Below, in pieces: positions 1-8,507 of a stretch of DNA of 48,132 nt. Below the pieces are notes generated by a model. The model made no database searches, was not told where the DNA came from, and saw nothing but the letters and a program-made list of their open reading frames with translations. Positions within the stretch are counted from its first letter, which is position 1. Every line of letters begins with the position of its first letter. Where the stretch lies: contig QCLI01000009.1 of assembly GCA_003214695.1 (NCBI GenBank), forward strand, positions 1 to 48,132, in the 5' to 3' direction. Source of the stretch: Prochlorococcus sp. AG-412-P08 (GTDB lineage Bacteria; Cyanobacteriota; Cyanobacteriia; PCC-6307; Cyanobiaceae). The position numbers and the translations under genes are program-made.

Positions 1-673
1 AGATGAAGAATCTTTAGGATTTGCCGTAGTCGGCATTGGTCGATTTGGTACTGCAGTTTGCAGGGAGTTGATTCGTAATGGTGCCGATGTGCTTGCTGTA
101 GATTCCTCTGAAAGAGCCATTGAAGAATTACGTCAGCTGGAACCATCTATCGAAGCAAGAGTAGTTGATTCAACGGATGAGGAATCTATGAAGGAAGCAG
201 GTGTGTTTGAAATGGGAACTGTTGTTGTTGGTATTAGTAAGCCAATAGAGGCAAGCATTACAACTACTCTTATTGCAAAGGACAGTGAAGGAAGTCGAGT
301 TAGCAAAGTTATTGCAAGAGCAACTAGTGATTTACATGAAAGGATGTTGACGAGAGTCGGTGCAGATAGAGTTGTTTTTCCTTCACGAATGCAAGGAGAG
401 CGATTGGGCTTAGAATTAGTGAGACCAAATTTGATAGAGAGATTAGAGTTAGATGATCGAACGGGAATTGATGAAATCAAAGTTCCTGAAATTTTTATTG
501 GTCGATCTTTAAGAGATCTAAATCTTAGAAAGAACTATTTAGTCAATGTATTGGCAGCTGGACCTTCGGGTCAGCTTATAATTAATCCTCCAGCAAAATA
601 TATTTTGGATCAAGATCATGTTTTGGTTGTTATGGGATTGATGGAAGATCTTCAAAAATTACCCGAAGTTTGA
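1..673 (+). CDS. TrkA/KtrA-type potassium uptake regulatory subunit (5' end cut)
   Basis: Cytoplasmic RCK protein that binds nucleotide and gates a TrkH/KtrB-type potassium channel. The reading frame is open from base 2, so the gene starts before the window. Its first visible residues hold a Rossmann glycine motif (GIGRFG), followed by the acidic end of the second beta strand (AVDSSE). The C-terminal part (about 130-201 counted from an internal TTG at 68) has the IxVPxxxIGRSLRDLNLR pattern typical of a TrkA-C domain. The stop codon directly abuts the ATG of the next gene. The channel subunit would be expected upstream, outside the window. The family call is safe; the ion is inferred from the family. 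Confidence 0.88.
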   Translation, partial: DEESLGFAVVGIGRFGTAVCRELIRNGADVLAVDSSERAIEELRQLEPSIEARVVDSTDEESMKEAGVFEMGTVVVGISKPIEASITTTLIAKDSEGSRVSKVIARATSDLHERMLTRVGADRVVFPSRMQGERLGLELVRPNLIERLELDDRTGIDEIKVPEIFIGRSLRDLNLRKNYLVNVLAAGPSGQLIINPPAKYILDQDHVLVVMGLMEDLQKLPEV

Positions 674-1813
674 ATGTATGTTTTGGGTTTGATGAGTGGT
701 ACCAGTGCGGATGGCGTTGATGCTGCACTTGTTGACTTTCAAGGCAATTTCGATAAACCCAAATGGAATCTGATTAATTCGGCTTCAATTGCATACTCTT
801 CTTCTTTGCAGAAAAAAATCATTGCTATTGAGCAAGGAATGAAAGTGAGTGCTTCTGAGTGGAGCGCAATTTCGGAAGAGATTACCGAGATTTATTCAAC
901 TGCGGCAAGAACTTGTGATCCAACTGGTCTAGCTAAAATCGCAGGATGTCATGGACAAACAGTTTTTTACAGACCTCCTGAAAAACCATGGTTAAGAGGT
1001 GCGAGTTGGCAGCTCATTCAAGGTCCTTTACTTGCAGTGCTTTTAGAGAGGACTGTTATTTATGATTTTAGGGCTAAAGATTTAGCATTAGGCGGGCAAG
1101 GAGCCCCTTTATCGCCTTTGTTAGATTCTGCCTTGATAGGAGGGGGCGCTGGTTGGAGAGCGGTCTTAAACCTCGGTGGGATTGCAAATCTTTCTTTGAT
1201 TCCTCCACTAAGAGGCCCTGATCGTCATCTAGATGTCATGGGATGGGATTGTGGCCCCGCGAATAGTCTTATAGATCTTGCTGTTAATAAGGTTACTAAT
1301 GGCCAATTAAATTTTGATTGTGACGGATTACTTGCTTCTAAGGGTATGCCTGATCTTAAAGTTATAGACGCTTGGCTTAAGGAAGATTTTTTTCAATTAC
1401 TTCCACCAAAATCTACTGGAAGAGAATTTTTTGGATTAGAAGATCTAGAACAACGATTTTCGGAGGTTAATTCTGATAATGCTAATGATCTAATTGCAAC
1501 AATGACGTGCTTTACTGCTTCTATTGTTGCTCAAGATTTAGAAATTCTATATAGACATTTAGGTATTAAGCCCGTTGAATTGTTTGTTGCTGGTGGAGGT
1601 AGTAAAAATAAGTTTCTAATGGAAGAAATTCAAACAAGATGTATGGGTGTTCAAGTTTTGACAACTGATGCAGTTGGAATCCCAGTGCAAATTAGGGAGT
1701 CAATTGGATTTGCATTGTTGGCTTGGTGGAACATCTGCAAGAAGCCTTATAGCCATTCGATTACTAACGCGGAGCGTCCTTCGGTTTTGGGAGTGGAAGT
1801 TAATTATGAGTAA
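674..1813 (+). CDS. anmK: anhydro-N-acetylmuramic acid kinase
   Basis: Phosphorylates and opens 1,6-anhydro-N-acetylmuramic acid to MurNAc-6-phosphate, a step of peptidoglycan recycling in the cytoplasm. The protein has 379 residues, normal for the family. The N-terminal phosphate-binding motif [10 protein letters not shown] is at residues 8-17, [11 protein letters not shown] is near 94-104, [10 protein letters not shown] follows in the middle, and the second ATP motif VAGGGSKN lies near the C terminus. The ATG directly follows the stop of the TrkA gene, so the two are probably co-transcribed. NagZ, which generates the substrate, is encoded at 25439-27085 in the same window. Confidence 0.95.
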   Translation: MYVLGLMSGTSADGVDAALVDFQGNFDKPKWNLINSASIAYSSSLQKKIIAIEQGMKVSASEWSAISEEITEIYSTAARTCDPTGLAKIAGCHGQTVFYRPPEKPWLRGASWQLIQGPLLAVLLERTVIYDFRAKDLALGGQGAPLSPLLDSALIGGGAGWRAVLNLGGIANLSLIPPLRGPDRHLDVMGWDCGPANSLIDLAVNKVTNGQLNFDCDGLLASKGMPDLKVIDAWLKEDFFQLLPPKSTGREFFGLEDLEQRFSEVNSDNANDLIATMTCFTASIVAQDLEILYRHLGIKPVELFVAGGGSKNKFLMEEIQTRCMGVQVLTTDAVGIPVQIRESIGFALLAWWNICKKPYSHSITNAERPSVLGVEVNYE

Positions 1814-1820
1814 CCAATTT

Positions 1821-2120
1821 TTATGGTCTATAAAATTTAATTCTGCGTGGAGCACCTCTTAGGCGTCTTGCTTGCTGTTCTTCTAAAGATGACCTGAATT
1901 GATCTGTAGTTGAAACCCCTCTACTTTTATTATTTTTGGAAAGATGCTCGGATTCCAAACGATTGACTCCTTCTTGAATGAGAACCTTTGCCATATTGCT
2001 TACTGTTCTTGACTCCCTTTCGGCTAAGACAGTTAGCCGATCGCATAGCTCTTCTGGTAGTACAACTTGCACTCTGGGAGATTTTGGTTTTCCGTTGGAA
2101 GAGTTTTGCCGGGTAGCCAT
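1821..2120 (-). CDS. ribbon-helix-helix (CopG/Arc-like) DNA-binding protein
   Basis: Small protein of 99 residues. After a polar N terminus it has a beta strand and two helices (PRVQVVLPEELCDRLTVLAE followed by a hydrophobic helix ending near VNRLE), the pattern of ribbon-helix-helix regulators. The C-terminal half is charged and ends in a basic tail. I chose the ATG at 2120 because the family pattern begins shortly after it; upstream in-frame starts (for example at 2147) would add residues with no family match. It is convergent with anmK. A perfect 10-bp palindrome 29 bp upstream may be its operator. Target genes cannot be read from the sequence. Confidence 0.75.
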   Translation of the reverse strand: MATRQNSSNGKPKSPRVQVVLPEELCDRLTVLAERESRTVSNMAKVLIQEGVNRLESEHLSKNNKSRGVSTTDQFRSSLEEQQARRLRGAPRRIKFYRP

Positions 2121-2148
2121 GATACAAACAATGTAACCGGTATTCATT

Positions 2149-2158
2149 AGTGTACACT
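2149..2158. promoter_or_regulatory. 10-bp palindrome upstream of the RHH gene, candidate operator
   Basis: The bases AGTGTACACT form a perfect palindrome. It lies 29 bp upstream of the ATG of the ribbon-helix-helix gene (minus strand) and about 160 bp from the ATG of the divergent hypothetical gene at 2317. On the minus strand a TTGACT hexamer, which could be a -35 box, lies next to it. Small ribbon-helix-helix proteins often bind such short palindromes and control their own genes, so this is a reasonable operator guess. There is no direct evidence. Confidence 0.3.
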
Positions 2159-2316
2159 TATAGTCAAGGATACTATCCTCTACTATGCTTATTTCGAGAT
2201 CAATTGTCTTTGCAGCTTCTATGCAGAATCTTTGATTGATTTCTTCTAATTGCATTTATTCCTTTCTGGTCAACTCTTCGGTTTTGGCAGCTCCTCACAA
2301 GCAAACATTACTTTCA

Positions 2317-2673
2317 ATGACTAAAAAACCAACTCTCCCTTCAGCATCTCGAACTCAGCGATCCAACTCAATTGAGAATCATTCGAGAAGAAAGGTTCAA
2401 AGAAACAAGCCTAGAAGGGGTAAAGAAAATAGTGATGTATTAGTTTCGGCTGTGATTAGTTCTTACATGCTTACGCATTTGCATCATGTATTACAAAAAG
2501 CTGAATTTTCAGCTGCTAACGATGGCAGAATGTTGCAAGCAGATAATTTTGCGCAATTAAGGAAGGTTTTATGCATGGATGCAAGAAGCATGAATGATGC
2601 ATCTGCATTAGGAGTTAAAGAAGTTGATTCAGGAAAATTTCATGATTCACATTTTGGTCCAAAAGTTGCGTAA
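2317..2673 (+). CDS. conserved-looking basic hypothetical protein
   Basis: 118 residues, not recognised. The first 40 residues are rich in Lys, Arg, Ser and Asn. A helical hydrophobic stretch (VLVSAVISSYMLTHLHHVL) follows, then a mixed C-terminal part. No signal peptide or clear membrane span is seen. The ATG at 2317 is preferred to an upstream start at 2236, because that extension has no convincing protein character and would run back over the divergent promoter region. The next gene on the same strand starts 33 bp after its stop, so the two may form one transcript. Confidence 0.6.
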   Translation: MTKKPTLPSASRTQRSNSIENHSRRKVQRNKPRRGKENSDVLVSAVISSYMLTHLHHVLQKAEFSAANDGRMLQADNFAQLRKVLCMDARSMNDASALGVKEVDSGKFHDSHFGPKVA

Positions 2674-2706
2674 TTGAATAGGCTTGAATTAGTTATAAAT
2701 TTTCTA

Positions 2707-2937
2707 ATGAGCAGCAACGCTGCAGAGCTCTATCAACGTATTGAGTCAGATGCTTCTTGTACCAGAGCACTTTTTCGTCAGGCTCTTCAGAACCCTCAAG
2801 GTGCTTTAAAGGCTATTTCCGAAATTGGAGATGACCTTGGATTGCCTGTTACAACTGAAGAAGTGAAGGAATATCTTTCTCAGCTTGATAATAATGAGAC
2901 CAAACAATGGTTTGTAAAGGCTAGAGGGGGTCTTTGA
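2707..2937 (+). CDS. Nif11-like small protein ending in Gly-Gly-Leu
   Basis: 76 residues from the ATG at 2707; a TTG at 2674 would add 11 residues. The central part (LFRQALQNPQGALKAISEIG, then LGLPVTTEEVKEYL) matches the Nif11 / Nif11-like leader domain pattern: an acidic helix, then an A-x-x-x-G turn, then a T-x-E-E-V helix. Proteins with this domain are either stand-alone or leader peptides of ribosomally made natural products such as prochlorosins, whose leaders end in Gly-Gly. Here the protein ends KARGGL with only one residue after the Gly-Gly, so no core peptide exists in frame. No modification or export enzyme is adjacent. A stand-alone role is more likely. The last 17 bp overlap the convergent gene at 2921-3100. 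Confidence 0.65.
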   Translation: MSSNAAELYQRIESDASCTRALFRQALQNPQGALKAISEIGDDLGLPVTTEEVKEYLSQLDNNETKQWFVKARGGL

Positions 2938-3100
2938 TATCTTCCTGATTTTTTAAAATCACACTTTCTAATCCAGGAACTTTCTCTGTTCCTCGTCTGT
3001 CGTATCCCCCTCCGCCTGCCAAGGTCCAGAAAAACCAATAACTTGGTATAGCTAAACCTGCAGCTAGAATCAAAGCTGTGATTTGTTCCAGTCTCACCAT
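2921..3100 (-). CDS. small single-span membrane protein, 59 aa
   Basis: An unrecognised 59-residue protein. It begins MVRLEQI, followed by a hydrophobic span (about residues 7-28, ALILAAGLAIPSYWFFWTLA), a flexible Gly run GGGGYDRRG, and a polar C-terminal tail with KVPGLESVILK. The size and one-helix design resemble small thylakoid or cytoplasmic-membrane accessory proteins of cyanobacteria, but I cannot name a family. Its 3' end overlaps the Nif11-like gene by 17 bp (convergent). Its start is 88 bp from the divergent ABC-F gene, so the two probably share a promoter region. Confidence 0.65.
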   Translation of the reverse strand: MVRLEQITALILAAGLAIPSYWFFWTLAGGGGYDRRGTEKVPGLESVILKNQEDIKDPL

Positions 3101-3188
3101 TAACTAAGATCCGGAATCTTAAAAGTTTAGTATTTAAAGTCTCCATACGAGAGCAGTTTAAATCTATGTATACGAGGATTATTGTTCA

Positions 3189-4904
3189 GTGATTAGACTG
3201 GAACGAGTCAGCAAAATCTACCCTACAGCCGAAGTCCTTAAGGAAATTACTTGGGAAGTTAGGCCTGGCCAACGTATTGGTCTTGTTGGAGTTAATGGAG
3301 CAGGAAAAACAACTCAATTGAGGATTCTTGCTGGTTTAGAAGAAGTTACTACTGGGGAAGTTGTGTTAGAGGGACAGCCTCGCATAGCTTATCTGCAGCA
3401 AGAGTTTGATGTTGATGTAAAAAGGACTGTTAGAGAAGAGATGTTTCAGGCATTTATTGATGCTGCCATCGTTCTTTATCAGATAAGAGATATTGAGAAG
3501 AGTATGCAATCAGATAGAGCTCATGCAGATTCTACTTATCTTGATGACTTAATTAAAAAATTAGGTGATTTTCAGATTAAATTTGAATCATTACATGGTT
3601 ACGAGCTTGAAGCTAAAATTGATAAATTACTCGCACAAATAGGATTTACTGCGCCTGAAGGTGATCAATTAGTGGGTGATTTTTCAGGTGGCTGGCAAAT
3701 GCGGATTGCATTAGGTAAAATTCTTCTTCAGGATCCTGATCTTCTTTTACTAGATGAACCAACCAATCATTTAGATGTAGATACAATTGAATGGTTAGAG
3801 AAATATTTATTAAGTCAAACCTCTTCAATGGTAATAATTAGCCATGATAGAAGTTTTTTAGATAAGATATGTACACATATAGTTAGTACAGAAAGAGGTG
3901 TTTCCAGATTATATTTAGGGAATTATACTTCTTACATAGAGCAGAAGGAACTAGAAGCTGAGTCTCTTCAATCAGCATTTGAACGTCAGCAAAAAGAGTT
4001 ATCATCCCAACAAGATTATATTAATAGGTTTAGAGCTAGTGCTACTAGAAGTACTCAAGCAAAAAGTAGGGAGAAATTACTAAATAAGATAGAAAGAATA
4101 GAATCACCTCTTGGAGAATTAACTAAACCTAGTTTTAGTTTTCCAGATGCACCTAGATCAGGAAAGAAGGTTGCAAAATTAACAGATGTAACCCATACCT
4201 ATGGAGATAAAATTATATTTTTGGGAGCAAATCTTGAAATTGAACCAGGAGATCACATTGCAATTTTAGGTCCTAATGGAGCAGGCAAATCTACTTTATT
4301 ACGTTTGCTAATGGGAATTGAAAAACCTGAGGATGGAGCTGCTGAATTAGGACAGCATAATATTATTGCTAGTTACTTTGAGCAAAATCAATCTGAAGCA
4401 TTGAAATTAAATAAGACTGCTTTAGAGACTTTATTTGAGGCTGTTCCTGATTGGACGCAAACGAAAGTGAGATCTCTTTTAGGTAGCCTTGGGTTTAGTA
4501 ATGATTCTGTTTTCAAGCAAGTCGGTGATTTAAGCGGAGGGGAAAAAGCACGCATTGCATTAGCTTTAATAATTGTCAAACCTTGTAATTTTCTGCTTCT
4601 TGATGAACCAACAAATCACTTGGATATACCTGCGAAAGAGATGTTAGAAGTTGCTATTAGAAATTATAAAGGTTCATTAGTTGTAGTTTCTCATGATCGT
4701 TACTTCATATCAAAAATTGCTAATAAGATTTTAGAGATTAAAGATGGACAGTTATTTCTATATAGAGGCAATTATCAATACTACAAGGAGAAAAAAATAG
4801 AAGAGTTAAAGAAGGCAGAAGAAATTCTTCGTAAAGCTGAAAAAGAGGCAAAACGTATCGCTAAGCAAAAATTACAGAGAAAGAAAAAATCTAAAAAGAA
4901 GTGA
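3189..4904 (+). CDS. ABC-F family ATPase (ribosome-associated type)
   Basis: 571 residues with two ABC cassettes and no membrane span, the mark of the ABC-F class, whose members act on the ribosome rather than as transporters. Cassette 1 has Walker A GVNGAGKT at 34-41, signature FSGGWQMR and Walker B LLLLDEPTNHLD. Cassette 2 has GPNGAGKST, signature LSGGEKAR and FLLLDEPTNHLD. Between them lies a charged helical linker (about 245-305) with the motif TRSTQAKSREKLL seen in Uup/EttA-like proteins. The C terminus is a Lys-rich coiled coil. The start is GTG at 3189, which is where the family alignment begins. The exact subfamily is not fixed. Confidence 0.92.
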   Translation: MIRLERVSKIYPTAEVLKEITWEVRPGQRIGLVGVNGAGKTTQLRILAGLEEVTTGEVVLEGQPRIAYLQQEFDVDVKRTVREEMFQAFIDAAIVLYQIRDIEKSMQSDRAHADSTYLDDLIKKLGDFQIKFESLHGYELEAKIDKLLAQIGFTAPEGDQLVGDFSGGWQMRIALGKILLQDPDLLLLDEPTNHLDVDTIEWLEKYLLSQTSSMVIISHDRSFLDKICTHIVSTERGVSRLYLGNYTSYIEQKELEAESLQSAFERQQKELSSQQDYINRFRASATRSTQAKSREKLLNKIERIESPLGELTKPSFSFPDAPRSGKKVAKLTDVTHTYGDKIIFLGANLEIEPGDHIAILGPNGAGKSTLLRLLMGIEKPEDGAAELGQHNIIASYFEQNQSEALKLNKTALETLFEAVPDWTQTKVRSLLGSLGFSNDSVFKQVGDLSGGEKARIALALIIVKPCNFLLLDEPTNHLDIPAKEMLEVAIRNYKGSLVVVSHDRYFISKIANKILEIKDGQLFLYRGNYQYYKEKKIEELKKAEEILRKAEKEAKRIAKQKLQRKKKSKKK

Positions 4905-4937
4905 AAATCTCTTTGCTCAGATTACTTTAATTCACAA

Positions 4938-6110
4938 CTATTGCACTCTAAAGCTTCTAATATCTACAGGCTTAACAGTAATAAATCTCCTTATATTTTC
5001 CCTCAATATCATAAATTTCATTGCTTTACCTACTCCATTCTTATTAATAGAATCTACAACATCTGCAGGATCTCTAATGTCTTTTTCATTTATTTTAATT
5101 ATAATATCTTTCACTTTAAAGCCTTGTCTTTCTGCTGGACCTCCAGGCAAGATATGTTCTATAGTGGCTCCATGCTTAATATTTTCTGTAGTTCCTATTA
5201 CATGTGATAAGTGAACACCAATCATTGGATGAATAGCTTGACCTTTCTCTACTAATTGATTTGCAATTTCAATTGCTTTGTTGATTGGAATTGCAAACCC
5301 TAGACCTGCTCCTGGAGCTGAGCGAACAAGCGTGTTGATTCCAATGACTTCTCCATTAGAGTTAAGTAAGGGGCCTCCAGAATTACCAGGATTAATTGCT
5401 GCATCAGTTTGAATTAGATTCAGCCTTTTATCTGATATGCCAAGTTGAGAGACATTTCTATTTAAATTGCTAATAATTCCTAGAGTGACTGTTTTTTCCA
5501 ATCCATATGGATTCCCCACTGCAATAGCCCAATCTCCAACAATGATTTTGTTTGAATCTCCTATGAAGGCTTTTGGCCATGGACCTTTTCCTTCTAGTCT
5601 TATAACTGCTAGATCAGTTAGAGAGTCTTGGCCCACTACTTTTCCAATAACACGTTTGCCATTTGATAGTCCAACTATCAGTTGATCTGCTTCTTCTACA
5701 ACATGAGCATTTGTGATAACAAGGCCTTTTGAAGAAAAAATTACACCACTGCCTTGGCGTCTTTCAATAGTTGACCTGGGATATGGAATATTAGGGATTC
5801 CAAAGAAGCGTTCAAAGTACGGATCTATTAAGAAACTCTTAGGAAGATTACCCTTGTTATTATTAATGACCCTTTTCTCTGTTTCTATAGTTACTACAGC
5901 TGGACCAGTTTTCTCTAATGCTCTAGCAACAAATGATTTGCCTGTATATGATTTAGTCTCTATGTCTTGGAGATTTGTGGGTATATTTTCTGAAGCTGAT
6001 GATTGGACTGAAAATGGCATTCCGCACATTAATAGACTTATGCCAAACGTATATATATAGACCCCTTTAAAAATCTTCAAAATAGGTTGTGATTCTAATT
6101 GTTTCAGCAT
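4938..6110 (-). CDS. HtrA/DegQ-type serine protease with PDZ domain
   Basis: 390 residues. The N terminus has a hydrophobic signal or anchor (about 12-38), placing the enzyme in the periplasm or lumen. The trypsin-like domain shows the complete triad: His136 in TNAHVV, Asp166 in LTDLAVIRL and Ser244 in NPGNSGGP. A single PDZ domain occupies about 295-385. Cyanobacteria have several HtrA paralogues (HhoA, HhoB, HtrA) for protein quality control, and I cannot say which this is. The gene is convergent with the ABC-F gene. The 268-bp upstream region is very A+T-rich, and I see no clear operator in it. Confidence 0.93.
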   Translation of the reverse strand: MLKQLESQPILKIFKGVYIYTFGISLLMCGMPFSVQSSASENIPTNLQDIETKSYTGKSFVARALEKTGPAVVTIETEKRVINNNKGNLPKSFLIDPYFERFFGIPNIPYPRSTIERRQGSGVIFSSKGLVITNAHVVEEADQLIVGLSNGKRVIGKVVGQDSLTDLAVIRLEGKGPWPKAFIGDSNKIIVGDWAIAVGNPYGLEKTVTLGIISNLNRNVSQLGISDKRLNLIQTDAAINPGNSGGPLLNSNGEVIGINTLVRSAPGAGLGFAIPINKAIEIANQLVEKGQAIHPMIGVHLSHVIGTTENIKHGATIEHILPGGPAERQGFKVKDIIIKINEKDIRDPADVVDSINKNGVGKAMKFMILRENIRRFITVKPVDIRSFRVQ

Positions 6111-6378
6111 AAGAATTAAAATTCATTTAATTTATACTGTATTTATACTTAGGGATTGCATGGACTAGTCTTCATAGTGAGCAAATTGACTTAGTTTTTT
6201 ATTAAGCATAATTAGCTTTATTTTAGGGAAGTTTAAATTAGAATAGCTTTATATTAATCTTTTTCTTAGGGGTATTCATTTTTCTATTGAATCCTCTAAG
6301 CAGCATTCAATCTTACCTTCAAGGTTTTCCGTAATATGAGTCATCACCTCTAAACTAACTTTCTATGCCTATAAACTG

Positions 6379-6654
6379 ATGCTTGGAGCTGTTTTCCCAT
6401 TTTTATACTCTCTAATTTTACTTGTGCTTCTTTGGCAAGCATTCCGTGTAATGTCTAAGGGGTTTTTAGCTGCTAATGAACTGCAAAAACATAGGAATCA
6501 TGTGACTCAAGATCGTACTGGCAAATTTACTGTTCACCCAGAATTAATTGATAAAAAAGGCAGGATCACTGATGAAGATCTTTTAACTGTGCGTTTTTCC
6601 AATGATTTGGATCCTCCTAAGCCCACAGAGTCTTCTTCTGACGAGAAGATGTGA
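6379..6654 (+). CDS. DUF2973 family membrane protein
   Basis: 91 residues. An N-terminal membrane span (about 3-22, rich in Leu, Val and Phe) is followed by a cytoplasmic part with the block VHPELIDKKGRITDEDLLTVRFS, which I recognise as the conserved core of the cyanobacterial DUF2973 family (HPELLDxxGxLxxExLLxxR). The function of the family is unknown. It lies 50 bp before another cyanobacteria-specific unknown on the same strand. Confidence 0.75.
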   Translation: MLGAVFPFLYSLILLVLLWQAFRVMSKGFLAANELQKHRNHVTQDRTGKFTVHPELIDKKGRITDEDLLTVRFSNDLDPPKPTESSSDEKM

Positions 6655-6690
6655 GATTCTTAAGTGAACCAAGTATTTATTAAATTTCAA

Positions 6691-6697
6691 AAGGAGG
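6691..6697 (+). promoter_or_regulatory. strong Shine-Dalgarno site deciding a GTG start
   Basis: AAGGAGG is a full match to the anti-Shine-Dalgarno core, unusual in this window, where most genes have no clear site. It ends 7 bp before a GTG (6705) and 4 bp before a TTG (6702). The spacing favours GTG as the start of the next gene. Confidence 0.7.
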
Positions 6698-6704
6698 TTT
6701 ATTG

Positions 6705-7088
6705 GTGGAGCAAAGAACACGAGTGGTTGTTGCTGTGATCAAATCTTTGAGACTCCCTCCAAGATTTCGATTAAGACTTCTGAAGGAAGATCCTGTTCGT
6801 CTTGAGCTTAGTCTTACACCTGCTTATGGCAAAGATCCTATTCAAGTTGGCTTAGTTGAATCTTTAGATTTAGTCGCTCGAAGAGATAGAGAAGGCAGGA
6901 TTCCTAAAGATCTTCAAGGTACGTGGGATTGGACTGTTCGGCATGGCAAGGTAAGTACTGGCGGTTGGAACCCTTTCTTAAAAGAGGCCCTGCAGACAAT
7001 GTTTGAAACTGGTCTGCCTGCGATCATTTATGAAGAGTTAACAGGAGATGATTATCATCCAGTGGATGGAACAAAGCATGTTAGATAG
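6705..7088 (+). CDS. conserved cyanobacterial hypothetical protein
   Basis: 127 residues, not assigned to a named family. The protein is soluble and strongly basic at the N terminus (TRVVVAVIKSLRLPPRFRLRLL). It has a well-ordered beta-like middle (DPVRLELSLTPAYGKDPIQV) and a conserved-looking C-terminal part (TWDWTVRHGKVSTGGWNPFL). Codon use and composition match the neighbours, so it is a real gene. GTG at 6705 is chosen over the adjacent TTG at 6702 because of the Shine-Dalgarno spacing. Confidence 0.75.
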   Translation: MEQRTRVVVAVIKSLRLPPRFRLRLLKEDPVRLELSLTPAYGKDPIQVGLVESLDLVARRDREGRIPKDLQGTWDWTVRHGKVSTGGWNPFLKEALQTMFETGLPAIIYEELTGDDYHPVDGTKHVR

Positions 7089-7098
7089 TACTTTTCAA

Positions 7099-7129
7099 TG
7101 CTCTTATGGGCAAATGAGCAACTTTTTTT
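7099..7129 (+). terminator. possible Rho-independent terminator
   Basis: A short stem (TGCTC at 7099-7103 with GAGCA at 7116-7120) is followed by a run of seven T (7123-7129), 10 bp after the stop of the preceding gene and before hli. The stem is only 5 bp with a 12-base loop, so it is a weak candidate. Confidence 0.3.
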
Positions 7130-7164
7130 CTTGTAACTCTATAGAATTGGTTTACTTTATATAA

Positions 7165-7320
7165 ATGACTATGGCACCTGAAGATATTGAGCCTCGTTAT
7201 GGATTTGTCAATTATGCGGAAATTTGGAATGGTCGTTTGGCCATGCTTGGGATAGTAGTTGGTTTGAGTACTGAGCTATTGACTGGTCAGGGAATTCTCG
7301 GCCAAATTGGGTTTGGTTAA
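7165..7320 (+). CDS. hli: high-light-inducible one-helix protein (Hli/Scp)
   Basis: 51 residues. Hli proteins are thylakoid one-helix members of the LHC/ELIP superfamily that bind chlorophyll and carotenoid and protect photosystems during stress and assembly. The diagnostic helix is visible: an N-terminal RYGFVNYAEIWNGRLAMLGI carrying the chlorophyll-binding E-x-x-N-x-R-x-A-M pattern, then a short hydrophobic tail with GQGILGQIG. The start is the ATG at 7165; a second Met follows at residue 3. The gene stands alone between two transcription units. Its family is usually induced by high light or nutrient stress, but I could not identify a regulator site. Confidence 0.92.
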   Translation: MTMAPEDIEPRYGFVNYAEIWNGRLAMLGIVVGLSTELLTGQGILGQIGFG

Positions 7321-7352
7321 TCAGAACTTTTTTAGGGTTTTAAAGAGAGATT

Positions 7353-8507
7353 TTGAACACAGAGACACTTCCAAATTTTACTGTTGGAGAGCTTAACCAT
7401 TCGATAGGGAACCTTCTCTCAAGAGGCTTTGCTCCACGGTTCTTATTACATGCATCTGTCTCTAAGGTTCAATTGAAAAATGGTCATCTGTGGATGACTT
7501 TAACTGATGGAGAAGCCAATATTTCAGGAGTTATTTGGTCTTCTTGTTTGCAGAAACTAAATTTTCGCCCTACTCAAGAAGATGGTGTTGAAATTATAGG
7601 GAAATTAAATTTTTGGGAAAAGAGGGCAAATTTAGTTGTTCAAGTTATTGATATTAGACCTACACTTTCAACAGTTTTAAGACAGTTTGAAGTTGTTCGA
7701 AATTTGTTGGTTCTAGAAGGATTGATAGATGAGAAAAGAAGGCGCCCTTTACCTAAGTTCCCAACTAATATTGCTGTTTTGACTAGTGTCCCCAGTTCTG
7801 CATATGCAGATATGTTGAGGACAGCAAAAGAGCGCTGGCCTATTGCAAAGCTTTTGATTTGTCCTATTCCTGTTCAAGGTGATGTCTCCCACAAAATTCA
7901 GAATGTTTTAAGTTACCTTTCGAAGCATTACTCTCAATTTGGAGTTCAAGCAATTGTTCTTGCAAGGGGAGGAGGGAGTCGTGAGGACTTGCGAGTTTTT
8001 GATGATGAAGCTCTCTGCCGACAACTAGCAGGTTTCCCCGTACCAGTGGTAACGGGGCTGGGACATGAAGATGATTTAACAGTGGCAGATCTTGTTTCAG
8101 ACCATAGAGCTGCAACGCCCACAGCATCAATAGTGGACTTATTGCCAAGCATATTGATTGCTAGGGATCATTGCGTACAATTACGGCAAAGATGCAAGGA
8201 TTACTTTCATTGGAGCTTTCAAAATAAACGCAATACTATTCACCAATTGAGAAAAGAATTAAGTCTTGCTTCGCCTTTAAGAATCCTTAGAAGGCAAAAG
8301 ACCTTTTTATCTCAGCGCAGGCAATTGCTTGAAGTATTGTCTCCTTTAAGTTTTTTAAATAAAGGCTTTTGTATAGTGCATAATTCTAAAAATCAGCCCA
8401 TTAGTACAATCAAAGATATTAAAATTGATGATAATTTGGTGATACAATTTCCTGATGGATATGCAGAGTCGCTTGTTAGATCTATTAGTCATCAGAAATA
8501 CGAATAA
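7353..8507 (+). CDS. xseA: exodeoxyribonuclease VII large subunit
   Basis: Catalytic large subunit of exonuclease VII, which degrades single-stranded DNA from both ends. 384 residues. An N-terminal OB-fold (about 8-100, with the W-M-T-L-T-D-G-E-A pattern) is followed by the nuclease core with LTSVPSSAYADMLRTAKERWP and the conserved ARGGGSREDLRVFDDE and TGLGHEDDLTVADLVSDHRAATPTA regions (in two separate blocks). The start is TTG at 7353, since no ATG lies near the family N terminus. The stop overlaps the xseB start by one base (TAATG), which implies translational coupling. Confidence 0.95.
   Translation: MNTETLPNFTVGELNHSIGNLLSRGFAPRFLLHASVSKVQLKNGHLWMTLTDGEANISGVIWSSCLQKLNFRPTQEDGVEIIGKLNFWEKRANLVVQVIDIRPTLSTVLRQFEVVRNLLVLEGLIDEKRRRPLPKFPTNIAVLTSVPSSAYADMLRTAKERWPIAKLLICPIPVQGDVSHKIQNVLSYLSKHYSQFGVQAIVLARGGGSREDLRVFDDEALCRQLAGFPVPVVTGLGHEDDLTVADLVSDHRAATPTASIVDLLPSILIARDHCVQLRQRCKDYFHWSFQNKRNTIHQLRKELSLASPLRILRRQKTFLSQRRQLLEVLSPLSFLNKGFCIVHNSKNQPISTIKDIKIDDNLVIQFPDGYAESLVRSISHQKYE

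Noticed and set aside
2880-3146. 88-codon minus-strand frame
   Set aside because: It overlaps in another frame the better 59-residue membrane protein at 2921-3100 and has no domain-like pattern.
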